Assembly (NCBI GenBank): GCA_036897095.1
Contig: JAYMSP010000828.1
Coordinates: forward strand, 1 to 40,601
Direction: 5' to 3'
Length of the DNA: 40,601 nt
DNA from: Plantago elongata
Taxonomy: Eukaryota > Streptophyta > Magnoliopsida > Lamiales > Plantaginaceae
Shown here: positions 1 to 11,060 of the stretch, piece by piece
How positions within the stretch are numbered: position 1 is the first letter of the stretch
How the letters are laid out: each line of letters opens with the position of its first letter
Notes under the pieces: model-generated
The model's database searches: none
What the model was told of the DNA's origin: nothing
Seen by the model: the letters and a program-made list of their open reading frames with translations, nothing else
Program-made: the position numbers and the translations under genes

Positions 1-1650
1 GAATTGGGGCTGATCAAGAAGAAGAAGATGGGCAAAATGACGCTTTTGCCCTTTGGCTGAAGGAGAAAGATTTTGGCACTTAAGGGCAATCTGGTCTTTT
101 CTTCCTCATTTATCTAACTCGTTCTCGCTACTAAACGACTCGCAATTAAATTCCGGAAAAATACCAAACTAATTCCCAGACATTCGTCGAGCCATTTCCG
201 AGCCGTCGGTAAAATAAAATTATTTTATTATATTATTATTTTATTCAGTACGTTTAATAATTTCGATTTTAACGTCGAATCTGCTTGACATTAAAATACA
301 AAATTTACGCTAAATTATCCGCGAAATTTTCCGACTCGTATGAAATGGAAAAATTAATATTTTATTCAGTTAAAAGTCGAAAAAAATTCACTGTCCTTAC
401 ATTTTACATTTTTTTTCCCGCTTTTGTGATTTTTTTAAATATTTCTTGAAGTTTTTCCATATTTTTTAATGATTTATATATTTTTATTATTTTTTATATT
501 TTTATATAATTAAGTAAATTAATGATTTTTTATATTTAAATTCATAGTTTTTTTTTCAATTTATGACTTATTTAGAAAATTTTAAATCAATTAATTAAAG
601 TCAATAGTCAAAAGTCCTACATGTCAATTTACATCATTTTTTTTAAAATCGTCGGCAGGCGTACCTCTTTTGGACGCAGCGCTATTGTAGTGTACCCTTT
701 TCAGACGGGTACATTCTACATACCAAAATGATCGGTATACATTGTATTGTACTTTTTTTGGACTTTTGTCGTAACCTTATTAATATGAAACAGATTTATG
801 TTATCAAACAAATCATCAATTTTATTAATTAAACTATATTTATTATTTGAAAAATATATTTCTTGAATTCATACGAAAAACATCAATGTTAAAGAAACAA
901 AAATTTTAATATATATAATTAGTAATTTTCTTAAAAATATAGGTACGTACTCAGTGTCGAAGCCTCTAAGTAGATCACCCAATGCACGACTTCGATTTAT
1001 TTCGTCCATATATGTATTAAATTTTATTTTTAGACGATTGACACAGTTTGTTTTTTTTTTAACACATTCATACGAGTGCATTTGGCGTGGTTAGATTTTG
1101 TACAAAAAGATGATATCTAAATACTTTTTATCTAATTATAAAATTTTTTATATAAATTAGTTAAAACGCTTGATTTGTGAATAAATACACATTTATAATA
1201 ATGATTTTAAAATGTAACTTCACAAATACTTAAAAAAAGAATTTGTGACCTTTATAAATGTAATGTATATTATATTTATTATTTTGAATTTTAAATTAAA
1301 TATAGTGGAGTACGGGGTGGGAAATTTTCTTAACTTATGTATGTATTAGGTGTGCATACACACGTACTTACGGACAGATTGTGATTCATAATTTCCTTAA
1401 ATGGCTGAACAAATAACAAGAAATTATATTGAAATAAAAGCTATGAGATTGTTAGAACTTAGACGGTGGTAGTTCAACACTAAAACTTAATGCGACCCAT
1501 ATCTCCAGGTCCAGGACAGTGCATGTGAACAAAGTTACCTGTTATATACCTTCACCTTTTGGGATTTGCTCTAGACTCATTTGTTTTTGGTTTCCATTTC
1601 ATCAACTTCACATATCGGTTTTTATGATTTATTTGCATTCAGATAAGTTT
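1..1650. other. AT-rich geneless stretch with one short hairpin
   Basis: No supported gene. Open frames here are short and low in complexity. The first ~200 bases are less AT-rich than the rest and could be the end of an old LTR, but I see no terminal dinucleotides or primer-binding site to prove it. A perfect 7-bp inverted repeat, TGTACCC at 691-697 and GGGTACA at 707-713, flanks a 9-base loop. Long A/T runs fill the remainder. Confidence 0.5.
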
Positions 1651-1801
1651 GACCATCCACAATGATAACGCGTCGTCATCACGTTGTGAGTGTCACGTCA
1701 TTTTCTTTTTTACATATTATAAAATTGTTTAGAAGTTGAAATTAACCAAATTGCATTTTATTGAAGATGTCTTGCATTATCATATTTTACATTTGTACGA
1801 A

Positions 1802-1915
1802 ATGATTGGATGTAGAAGAGAGAGAAGTTCATCGGATGACGAACTATTTTCGGATGAAGAAGTATTGTTTTCTTGTACTGAGTTGAACATGATTAATACA
1901 GAGAAAGAAGAATGA
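1802..1915 (+). pseudogene. Possible N-terminal remnant of Harbinger transposase (37 codons)
   Basis: An ATG at 1802 opens a 37-codon frame ending in TGA at 1913-1915. It contains a Ser/Asp/Glu-rich run, RSSSDDELFSDEE, of the kind seen at the start of ALP1-like/Harbinger transposases. It lies near the left end of element 1 and points inward, opposite to the ORF1 pseudogene, as expected for a two-gene Harbinger element. No DDE catalytic region follows, so if the identification is right almost the whole transposase is deleted. The match is compositional only and the call is tentative. Confidence 0.25.
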
Positions 1916-2009
1916 TGGTGTTGTGTCTACAAATGAGTTTCATGATTGCATTATATAGACAATTTGCTGAAGATAAAAATGTTACACTCATTAGTCATAG
2001 CTGAGTCAC

Positions 2010-3107
2010 TTAAACATTGAATTCCCGACAAAAGTAAATATAAAGATAAGATCTGACAAGATTCCCGACAAAGTAAAGTGGCAGATAAGTAGTGTCCACC
2101 ATCTTCACCTTTGACTTACGCTCCTCCTTCTCGCGAGCAAGCTCCAACTTTTGTTTTTCCACTTCAATGACATCCATTAATGAGTTACCGGAACTAACAT
2201 TCTTAGCCAACTTCTTGGCCTTGTTACGACCGATGGGCCGTTTGATACTTGCCGCACTTTCATAACCCTGATTTCGCTTACTTCCACTACTGCCACCTGC
2301 TGATTCCATTGGTTGATCACCTACATCAACATCGTTACCCTCAAACTCATCCTCCCCAGGTGGTACCCACTTCTTCATGGTTTCCTCCAAGTTCATCTTG
2401 AGTTCCCACTCTGGGTATGATTTCATGGCATCCCACTGTTTGAACGCTGTAAATGAGGTGTGGTGATTTGATTTCTCTCTGTATATTTCTTGGGCAGTGT
2501 CTCTCACATCGGACTCATTGTAGCCACTTCGATTGTCGACCATGACTGTAGCACGCTCCACACAAGTCAACCAATGATTTATGTCATCTCTTAGCCGCCC
2601 CCATCTTCCACGAAGTAAATCATGAGAACAAAATTTATCCATCCCAGTCATCATTCCTATCCTCTTTATATCCTCGTACTTCTCCGCAATGAGACGGAAC
2701 AATTTACATTACTTCTGATCCGTTCCAACAATAGCATTTTGACTGACCTCCATGTAGGCTGAGATGAGAGCCAAATCATCACTCTCGTTGTATGGGTTGT
2801 TCCGTACGGTTGTTGTGTTGATTGACGCTCCTCCAGTGGCTTTCGCTTTTCCACGCCTCCGGATCGGTTATTTTTCCGGCTGCGTTTCAAGAACAACCTC
2901 CTCTTCCGCTGTTTGTGAAAACATTAGTGTTTGGGATCATGGAGATTGGTAATTTTGAGTGTAGAGATCTTGGTAGCAGCTTTGGAACAAAAGTCGAACG
3001 TGACTCGGTAGGGGTTGGAAAGACGTGTTTTCGAAGTGAGCTTGCATTTATTCATGGTATTTGTCGGGTTTGTTGAGTTTGAACCACTGAAAATACTCCG
3101 CGTCCAT
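2010..3107 (-). pseudogene. Harbinger ORF1 / NAM-associated Myb-like protein, four in-frame stops
   Basis: From ATG at 3105-3107 one continuous frame of 366 codons runs to the stop at 2010. It is interrupted by stops at 3048-3050 (TAA, codon 20), 2937-2939 (TGA, codon 57), 2868-2870 (TAA, codon 80) and 2709-2711 (TAA, codon 133). No frame change is needed. Diagnostic segments are DDLALISAYMEVSQNAIVGT (Myb/SANT-like start), RGRWGRLRDDINHW, ESDVRDTAQEIY, and the basic motif RPIGRNKAKKLAK followed by a Lys/Glu-rich helix. This is the layout of plant proteins often annotated as 'glutathione S-transferase T3-like' or NAM-associated, which are ORF1 products of PIF/Harbinger elements; in characterised elements they bind DNA and assist the transposase. 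A TATA box lies about 120 bases upstream. The last ~30 codons do not look like the family and may be read-through. Confidence 0.8.
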
Positions 3108-3225
3108 CTCGCCGAAAAATGAAAGTGGAAAGGGTGTTTTGAGGGGAAGAGAGTTTTTTAAGTTTAATTAAAAGAGAAGAGGATTTGGAGATGGGATGAT
3201 CCGAAAAATATCAAGATTGGTCTCA

Positions 3226-3232
3226 TTTTATA
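3226..3232 (-). promoter_or_regulatory. TATA box of the Harbinger ORF1 pseudogene
   Basis: TATAAAA on the minus strand, 119 bases upstream of the ORF1 ATG at 3107. The matching position in the shortened copy at 25.9 kb (near 26270) has lost the TATA while keeping the adjoining AGATCTCGA. Confidence 0.5.
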
Positions 3233-3728
3233 GATCTCGAAAAAACATAGCCGTTGGTAATTTTTTTAATTTTTTTATTTCATATTTTTGGAGATATTAC
3301 TGTTTAAAAATGGATATATTTCAAAAAAAATTAACAAAAAAACGGACCACACACCACACGCACACGACAAGTGGCAGCAGCCGATTGGCTGAGCCACCCG
3401 CGGTGCGGGCCGCACGCCGCGGCGTCCCACGGCGCCTCCATTGGAGGTGGCCTTAGACATTCCTAATGGGTCATGAGATGACGGCGGTCATTGGTTCGAC
3501 AAGTCTGACGACAACCACATGAAAAAATCATGTTTAATGGATCGTTGTGATGACCAAGAATAATAATTTTTTTATTATTATTTTTATTATTTTTAACATG
3601 TTTAACATATTCTAAGAGTGTTTAGAAGTTAAAATTAATCAAATTTCATCTTTAAAACTAATTTTTAAATGTTTTAAGATGAAATCATACGGTTACAGCA
3701 GCGGCAGCAGAAACAACATCAACAAAAA

Positions 3729-3754
3729 CAACAACAACAACAACAACAACAACA
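3729..3754. repeat. (CAA)n microsatellite
   Basis: About eight uninterrupted CAA units inside a longer CAA/CAG/CAT-rich stretch (3700-3758) in Harbinger-like element 2. The plus strand could encode a glutamine run, but that frame opens directly after a TAA with no start codon, so I treat it as a simple repeat. Confidence 0.8.
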
Positions 3755-3778
3755 TCAAAGTGAAATAGATTTTGGACT

Positions 3779-4028
3779 TCAATTATTCATGTCATTGAAG
3801 TGGAGTCGACTCAATCTAGCTCGGAGACGATCAGGGGGCCTCTCAAGACCAACAAGCACATCGCCATCAGATAACACTCCTTCATCCCAAATATGTTTCA
3901 CTCTTTTGAAAACCTCGTACTTACACTAATTTGTAAATTTGGGGTTTTTCACTAATTTGTTCGCAGATTTTTCTGAGGGCAGTATATTCATTTTCGGAGA
4001 AAAACGGAATGTAGTGTATTTCTGACAT
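3779..4028 (-). pseudogene. Unidentified ORF inside Harbinger-like element 2
   Basis: An ATG at 4026-4028, 165 bases downstream of a TATA box, opens 35 codons (MSEIHYIPFFSENEY to QIYKLV) ending at TAA 3921-3923. A second block of 46 codons in another frame follows at once (YEVFKRVKHIWDEGV, then LERPPDRLRARLSRLHFNDM) and stops at 3779-3781. The junction carries GTAAGTAC, a good splice-donor sequence, but no intron is needed to reach the second block, so a 1-nt frameshift is the simpler reading. Codon-like composition and the clean continuation suggest real former coding sequence. I do not recognise the family; a second accessory protein of the element is one possibility. Confidence 0.35.
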
Positions 4029-4377
4029 GATTTAGTTTAGAAGAATGGTAGAAGGAAGGAGGATTGATGTTTGGTAGAATGAGTTAAAAGAATTAGTTGA
4101 ATATATATAGATGAGAAGTGGAATGATTTAGGTGGAGAAAGCACATATTTGGTGGAAAGTGAAGTGTGGTGAAATGAGGTGAAAATGGATTGTATTTATA
4201 TAGTTTCAAAATATAATCGTTGGAGGATTTTTTTTTTTTTAAATTCAAATTTAATTAAAAAATAAAAAAATAAAAAATTGACTATTTGATTGTTGGTCCC
4301 ATAAGTGGCGTTTGAAGGCCACTTTTGGGGTTTGCCATTCCTACGGCTGCCCCGTGACCATTCCCACTGGGACTGTA

Positions 4378-4843
4378 GAGATGGCCAGGCCCCATGAACA
4401 CTTTCACCGGGATTGTAAGTCTAACACAAGGATGACCGCATTGCTTGGTCTCTTGTCAATTCCAATGTAGAAAAAGATTAGCCCATATGCAAATATTATT
4501 TTCAGTCATAACACCGGGAAAATGCTGGGTGAGTGACTGAGTGTGACAAACATTTAATTAAAGTCCTAATGTTAGGAACTGATCATGAATTTCACAAGCA
4601 AAGTCAATAGCAATTAAAAATTGAAATTACCTATGCATTGATACATTTGATGCTGTATGTTCACACTACAAGGTAGGTCTCAATCACTATATTATACTCC
4701 TAAATACATTTGCAATAACCATTACGATCTAAAAGAGTTGTCATATTAATTCAAAGAAAGAAAAAGGGGTGCGTATATAATTTACATCTGCAAAACTATT
4801 CAATTCTGCTTTAAGAAAGAAAACACTAAAGAGCTGGAGATTT
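4378..4843. other. Spacer and 3' flank of the WD40 gene
   Basis: No gene seen. The first ~65 bases (CACTTTCACCGGGATTG region) resemble more Harbinger-type terminal sequence. The rest is AT-rich and probably includes the 3' untranslated region of the minus-strand WD40 gene, whose stop codon is at 4844. Confidence 0.4.
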
Positions 4844-7800
4844 CTAAAATATGCACTCCAGGTACTGGTCATGACGCCTACGGTTGAACTCCATCAAGCT
4901 GCCATATGTTCTGTCAGAAACACCTACAAACAATGCTTCTGTGTCGGGACTGAAGGCTATACCAGCTATTTCCCCAAACAGATCGATCTCTTGTGCTGTT
5001 TCATAGTTAGAATGAGTGTCGAACACATGAACAAAATCAGCTGGTTCAGCCATCGCCATGAATCGGCCGTCTGATGTGAACCTGATGGCTCTGATTGCTC
5101 CCATTCTACCTTTAAGTACAGCATACGATTCTGATAGATTCCTTATATCCCACAATCTGCACGTTGTATCCTGGTTACCTGTAGCTAGGACACGACCATC
5201 AGGGTGCCAGGCAGATGAAAATGAGTAGTCTAGATGCCCTTTCAGGGTGCTAAGAACCTGCATAACTTAACCATGTTAAAAAAAAACTCCAAAGAGTCAT
5301 TTTACAGTGAGTAAGGGCTATCATCTCTTTTTTTATTTTTTTTGCACATCACACACACAGTTGAACGAAAGCAGTGCCTTATAAAATGACCAACCTTTCC
5401 AGATTGGGCATCTGCAATTAAACCGTCAGCATTATCACCAAGCACAGCAAGAACTTTGCCATCAATGCTAGCGGAGGTATTCTGTAACCAAATGTCAAAT
5501 TAAAGTTAAAGGGGCTCAGGGAGGACAACATGGTGCATATGATCAAAAGTTGGGTCAGGAGTTTACGCACATTCACAGACCATGGAAATGTGAAACAATT
5601 TAGACAAGCAAACTTTTCAGTATCAAAAATCCTAATTTGAGCATCATTGTTCGCAGCCAATACTCTCAATGAACCACTACCAACAAGTGGAATCAACATT
5701 AGTTTAAGAGAAGTTATCCAGAAAAGAGAATTCACAATAAATTACAATTTATTCACTTACTCAGCATTACGATATACATCCACAGCATTGGTTATAACAT
5801 TTTCACCTGTCGCTATTTTTGAGCAGTAGGCAACTTCCGGCTGGTCTAGATTCTGCACCAGTTAAAAAATGGTAAACTTTCTTAGGAAGTACCATAGATA
5901 GCATTAACTGAGTTGAGGTCATAATAATTCAGAAGTTATTCTGCTCCTTACCCCCCCCCCCCCCCCCCCCCCAAAACCAAAAACCAGCCACAAATAACTT
6001 CCTCTACCCCCCCCCCCCCCCTCTCACAAAGTAAGTTGCCACTCAAAGCTACCTTGCATATGAGCTCTCCTTGGAAACCACCAGCAACCATTAGATTATC
6101 CTTCACTGTCATAGTACTTATCTGAACCCTTGAGAGCGTCTCTGCAGGACATCCAGGATTTTTCTGCAAAAAGAGGGCTACTGAGTAAGAAATTTCCTTA
6201 ACTCAAAACATTTGAAATTATCAGATAGACCAACTGCTATAAAAGGAAACTACCTGTGCTGGTGTTATAGGCTGCGCGACGTTGAGTACTTCTTTGCTAC
6301 TCTTAAGGAGAGACGACCAATGCAGTACAGAGTAATTCTTCATGAGATACACATCATGTTTTGAGGTTGCCCATAGAAGATTCCTGAGCTGAGAAAATAT
6401 AATTCAAGTTAACATGCATGTCTTATGTTAATAAATGCTGTTTGTAACTAGTGCAGGTTACCTAAAGCTTGCTTAGGTTTGTGAGGTGAGTTTGAGTTGC
6501 TTGTGTTCATGTACATTTTGTAGAGTTGCCTAAAACTGTGTACTGAGCATTTTTAGAGATCAATAGTTCTTACCTCCTCTTAAAAAAACATCATGCATGT
6601 GTTACACAAAAATAAAAATAGACAATGCCACTTGCAACCATAATATGAATACCTCGCAATAACAAGATATGTATAAACTATCAGGTCCAACAAACTATCA
6701 ATCAGAGTGACACTTAAACAGTCCATAGATACAGCAACGTGACTCTTCAAGACAAATTATGCATGGCAACTATTGTTATGAGCTAGGATTAAACATAGAA
6801 TGATAATATCTGCTACGGCCTACGCCATTATGCACATGCCAATATTTGGGTTGGCGGTGGATGGAGGGTTGCAGAAAATAAGAAAGGACTTGCTTTAACC
6901 AAATTTGAAGAGAAAAAACCCAATTTAAAACCAATAAGCTCGGTACACGTACTTCAGATGTTTCAAAGTAAACTAAACCTATGCCACTCAGGAGTACATT
7001 TGTTTTTATGGACATGCAGAAAACCAAGCGACTTATAGAATAGGAGAGGAAGCTACAAAAAGTTATAACATGAGATGTTGAATATTCATCTAGGTTAACA
7101 AAGGGATCCCTGTTTTCACACAACTGAGGATAAGTAAGGTAGGCATACCCAAACTCCCTGGTAACCAAACAAAGAGTATCAGACTAAGCACTAGATGAGG
7201 ATCAGAAGGAAAATAAGATGATGCAATAATTGATTGTAATAGCCAGAGCAATATTACATGTCATGCTATCTCACATTTGCAGAAATCACTCCTAACTGCA
7301 CTAGGTACTTGTAGAGAATTGCAAAAGTGCTACACTGCTACTAAGCCTTAAAAAACTTCAAAACTAGGTGTTCCATACCATAGTTTCGATTAGACAAATA
7401 ACTTCTGCAAACTTAATGAATTTTCTGATACAGGACAATAAGTATGCCCAATTTAAACAGGGGCATTGCCATGTAATAAAATGCTAGACAACCCAGCAAA
7501 GAATAGATTCTCAAAACCATGAAAAGCATAAAGTCCTAAAAGCTTGAGCGCCACTTATGCACTAGAAATAAAATGCTACTACTACTGTCATTAAGCAGGG
7601 GAGGAAGTATGTGTACCCCTGTTGCAAGAGATAGCAGCTGAAGTTGAGAAACTTATTCGCCACTATAATTGCAACTACAGTTTGATCCCAAAGCAACTAT
7701 TTATTTTAAAGTAAATCCACCAGATAGCATGCACAACTGAAGAAGAACAAAAGAAGGAGCTACAACTGAATGTAATGCAACGAAGTAAGAGAGCATCATA

Positions 7801-10057
7801 ATCGGTCAGTACTGCTTTATATCGATCTCGGTCAAGCCAAGTTATATGCTCACTGCAACGCCTCCATTATCACAACTAGGCCTCAGATTTGATAGTCAAG
7901 TGACAAAATTCAATATTGCACCATCCAAAAAAACAATCTTCTATAATAAATATTCATGCCGAGGCTTGGCAAGTGTTTATAATCTGCACAGAAAGGATTC
8001 GGTGAATATAAGCCCAGCTCAATGTCACTTGAACTGGGCATCAACCAAAATGCAATTAAAATTAAAACTATTCCGAAGTAAGATGTTGCTACTCCGAAGG
8101 GAGGTTGATACCACACAATTATGTATTGTCCTCCGGAACTTTTGATTTTTGAAATGGAAGTTATCAAAAAAGTTCCATTTCCAGTACATTTTTAGGAAGC
8201 AGACATAAAATCCCAAAGCTTCAGCAAAACCTACATGTGACTTTTAAATCTCTTGATGTTTTATTTCAAATTAAATTAGAAATTCACACATGTAATAGTT
8301 GCATCATATAGTTAATCTATTCTCACAAACTCCATTCTGGGAACAGCACTGCACAGATAACTGTTGAAATACAATAGTAACTAAAATAAATGCAACTGAT
8401 AAAATATACTAAAGTAAGGACATCCATTAGTTTCATACCTTGACAACGGTTAGTTGCAGAACAAGTTATGGATAGCATTAATCCTTATAAGAACAAAAGA
8501 ATAGGCATCTGCAAGACTACAACTTTCCCGTCCATGAAGGAAAACAAAAAATTTTAAAATCTTAAACAGACAACAACAATTTGTAGGAATCTCATATGGA
8601 GCTAAAGCTCACACTGACTGACAAAGAATAATTTGAATGGCCATTAAAGATCCAAGAACTAGGAACTCTAAAGAAATTAAGTAGATGTAGTTTAAAATTT
8701 AAATATTGTAAAAACAACTGAAATAAGAATCAAGCATTGTGATTGTCTAATATTTATATTATTTGTTTTTGGCCATGAAGGAGGTGAAAGATAAATGAAA
8801 ACAGAACAAAAAGAAATTCTATCACTGTGATGCAATACAAGACGGAATAATGCAAAGAAGAGAAGGAACACTAATCAAACTTATATGTACATTTGAATAT
8901 GAACAGAGAAGATGAACCATACATAGGTTAGCTCACATAACCAAGATGCCCGGAATGCAAAGTGGTGAAACAATGCATGTGCGAACAAACATTGAGAAAA
9001 GGGGCAAAAAATGAAGGAAAAGGATAACAAAACCATGAACAGAGAATAGATACGAAAGAATCAATAGCTAGGTTTGCTTTACCTGAAAATGCACTATTGT
9101 GGATTTGACAAGCCTGGTATTGAACTGGAAGTCATAAAAGTTTAGGCCTTTCTCAACTTGCTTGCATTCCTGTGATCAAAACGGAACTAAATATCAAGAG
9201 ATCATTAATAGGTCAACAAAATCATCAAACCAACTTGCTCATACAATTACGTGAATTTCACATCATATTGCTATCATAACACTTAGCAGCTTTACGCAGA
9301 AATAAACTACGGAACTCCAAAATCCCTATTAAGGATCACAGAAGAATTTCCTAAAAGATTAAAACACATCAAGGTCTCTCTCGAAGCATCTTCATACTTT
9401 AATACACGCTCAAACCACCTCCAGGCCTATCACTCTAAAAACATTTCAAAGAAAGCTACATTACTTTCGATGGAGAATAAACAATTGTGATTAGCAACCA
9501 AATTCATACTGAAGTAATAATTTATCCAAGTAAAACCAACAAAGAGAATTTAACAAGCTGAGTCTAAACTCAGTAAAGATGATAAATGTACACACAATGT
9601 ACAAAACAACAAATGAATTCTCAAGTGTAACCAATTCAAGAAGAAAAACGGCAAAACCTTTTCGACGTCTCCACGAGAGTGTGGCAGATTGACATAATTC
9701 CTGTAGCGCCTCAACCTAGACTCACGATACATCTCACGAGTAAAATCCAGGCTTCCCCACGGAATTCCCTGAATATCCTTTCCATTCCTTGCCTCCAAAG
9801 CCGAAGTATCAGTTTTCGCCTTATCCTGCTTACCATAAAGCCCAATCAATTGAGAAATTAAACAATCCAACAAAATTCAAATTCAATTTAATATTCAAAA
9901 TCGAAACATAGATAGAGTAATATACCAGCTCGACATCATCTTCGAAATCGAAATCATCGGTTCCCCTTATCTGAGGAACGTCGTTGTTACCGGAATCAAT
10001 GGCGTCATAAAACTCATCGAATGCATACTCAAGCTCATAGTTAGGAAATCGCTCCAT
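4844..10057 (-). CDS. WD40-repeat protein (plant C2A9.03-like family), nine exons
   Basis: Coding exons, in order: 10057-9926, 9825-9658, 9169-9083, 6388-6254, 6163-6053, 5852-5761, 5676-5571, 5481-5395, 5257-4844. Phases agree and give 443 aa. The N-terminus (about residues 1-70) is acidic and low in complexity. Next comes the family signature GKDIQGIPW near residue 60, then ARG/TYR-rich RESRLRRYRNY. The WD region begins around residue 130 (LRNLLWATSKHDVYLM) and continues through VAGGFQGELICK, GHLDYSFSSAWHPDGRVLAT, NQDTTCRLWDIRNL and FGEIAGIAFSPDTEALFVGV to the conserved end RTYGSLMEFNRRR. Both length and order match the Arabidopsis transducin family annotated after S. pombe C2A9.03. Such propellers act as protein-binding scaffolds; I know of no firmly assigned role for this family. 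The third intron is unusually long (2,694 bp) and the fifth holds two poly-C runs. Confidence 0.93.
5951..6021. repeat. Two long C homopolymers (22 and 15) in WD40 intron 5
   Basis: C22 at 5951-5972 and C15 at 6007-6021, separated by 34 bases, lie within the 200-bp intron 5853-6052 of the WD40 gene. On the transcribed RNA these are G runs. Such runs are hard to sequence, so the exact lengths may be unreliable. Confidence 0.9.
6389..9082 (-). other. Long third intron of the WD40 gene, no nested gene seen
   Basis: A 2,694-bp intron with a good donor (CAG/GTAAAG at 9083/9082) and acceptor (TTTCTCAG at 6389). Open frames of up to 130 codons on either strand (for example 6776-7168 minus) lack recognisable motifs and look like chance. 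I found no transposon ends; an old insertion may explain the length. Confidence 0.5.
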
Positions 10058-10069
10058 TGATTGTTATCA

Positions 10070-10235
10070 CTGTCAAATACACACAATAGAAACATCAATT
10101 AAATGCACGGTTCACAATGAAAAGGCGCAATTGACAGCTCAAACTGACAGGCTTTAACCTAAGCAACAAATGATCATGTAAAAGCAGAATTGAGCAAAGA
10201 TCACATTCACAATTTCTGGTGATTGGTGGATTTAC
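10070..10235 (-). other. Predicted leader (5' UTR) intron of the WD40 gene
   Basis: On the minus strand AAATCTAAG/GTAAATCC (donor after 10236) and TATTTGACAG/TGATAAC (acceptor, exon resuming at 10069) bracket a 166-bp intron. The ATG at 10057 follows 12 bases after the acceptor. Confidence 0.5.
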
Positions 10236-10236
10236 C

Positions 10237-11060
10237 TTAGATTTGACAGAACTGGGCGAGAATTTAGACAGAAAATAATACTAGTAGAAAGCGAATTTGA
10301 TGTTTTCAAGAGATTTATGAGTGGTTTTGGGAACAGGGAGAAACGGTGAGCGTTTGTTTTATGAATCTTCCCGAATGAAAGAGATTTCTGGCGGGGCCCG
10401 TGCTACTCCTGCAGGACCTATGTCGTTCTTTTAACTTTTATTTTATTTGATTTGATTTATTGTGGTGTATTTGGTTGGTGTGTCGGTCACATACGAACGT
10501 TGATTGGTATGATGCGTTCGATTCAAATATTTTTTTCAAAGTCCTGTCTAAGCTCGAACACATCTCGTTTTTCATGTATTTTAGATATGCGCTTCCCAAT
10601 GCATTTTCAGCCTCCCGTGAAATTACGAAAGTGACCCTCAATAGTAAACCCTAATTAATACATATAATTTACAAAATGTCTATAATATTAATAAACCCTA
10701 GTTAATTCTTTAATTTTTTACCCTTTATTAATATTTTTACTCTTCTTACAGAATTTTTTTTTTCTTATTTTCCTTTTTGTTCAATCGGACATATATTAGA
10801 CCGACCAAACATGTCTTAGTCGCGTTTGTTTCACAATGGAACAATATGATCGATTGGATTGAAATGTAGCCCGGCAAATATTTAAAGTAACTCAACAAAT
10901 GTTTTATTCGCGGAGAATTTTATACTTTAAATTGAAATTTTATTCTACTGTTCGTTAAATGTTAAAGTTATCCAATTGTGGTCAATTTGATTTAGACCCT
11001 TATTCACAATTCTTTAACATATTAAACGTAACTCAATTGGAAAACATGTTTGACAAAGAA
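10237..11060. other. WD40 promoter region and AT-rich spacer
   Basis: The first ~150 bases are presumably the WD40 leader and promoter (minus strand). The rest is AT-rich, with no gene. AAACCCTA occurs at 10647 and 10691, but without a nearby gene start I give it no weight. Confidence 0.4.

Larger units (their letters stand above)
1651..3452 (-). mobile_element. PIF/Harbinger-like element 1 (degraded)
   Basis: The right end reads ATTGGAGGTGGCC followed by TTA; the left end, starting GACCATCCACAATG, is an imperfect inverted match to it. A subterminal module at 1713-1760 (ATTATAAAATTGTTTAGAAG and following bases) recurs in element 2 (3602-3646) and in the element at 25.9 kb. The right half (3140-3260) also matches the 25.9-kb copy across a block ending in TAGATCTCGA. 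Inside lie an ORF1-type pseudogene on the minus strand and a short plus-strand acidic ORF near the other end. TTA is the usual target of this superfamily; a matching left-hand TTA is not visible (TTT is present). The edges are estimates to within a few bases. Confidence 0.65.
3456..4377 (-). mobile_element. PIF/Harbinger-like element 2, abutting element 1
   Basis: The left end GACATTCCTAATGGG and the right end, read on the minus strand as TACAGTCCCAGTGGG, form an imperfect terminal inverted repeat. The subterminal module at 3602-3646 matches those of element 1 and the 25.9-kb copy. On the minus strand there is a TATA box (TATAAATA, 4193-4200) and a short coding region. The left edge meets the TTA that ends element 1, so one TTA (3453-3455) serves both. 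No intact target-site duplication is visible on the right. Confidence 0.5.

Noticed and set aside
2764..3076. Plus-strand open frames across the Harbinger ORF1 region
   Set aside because: They are antisense shadows of the ORF1 pseudogene and carry no family motifs.
6776..7168. 130-codon minus-strand open frame in the WD40 intron
   Set aside because: No recognisable domain, unusual composition, and it lies wholly within a well-supported intron.
7846..8216. Overlapping open frames on both strands within the same intron
   Set aside because: Short, mutually overlapping and without motifs; most likely chance.
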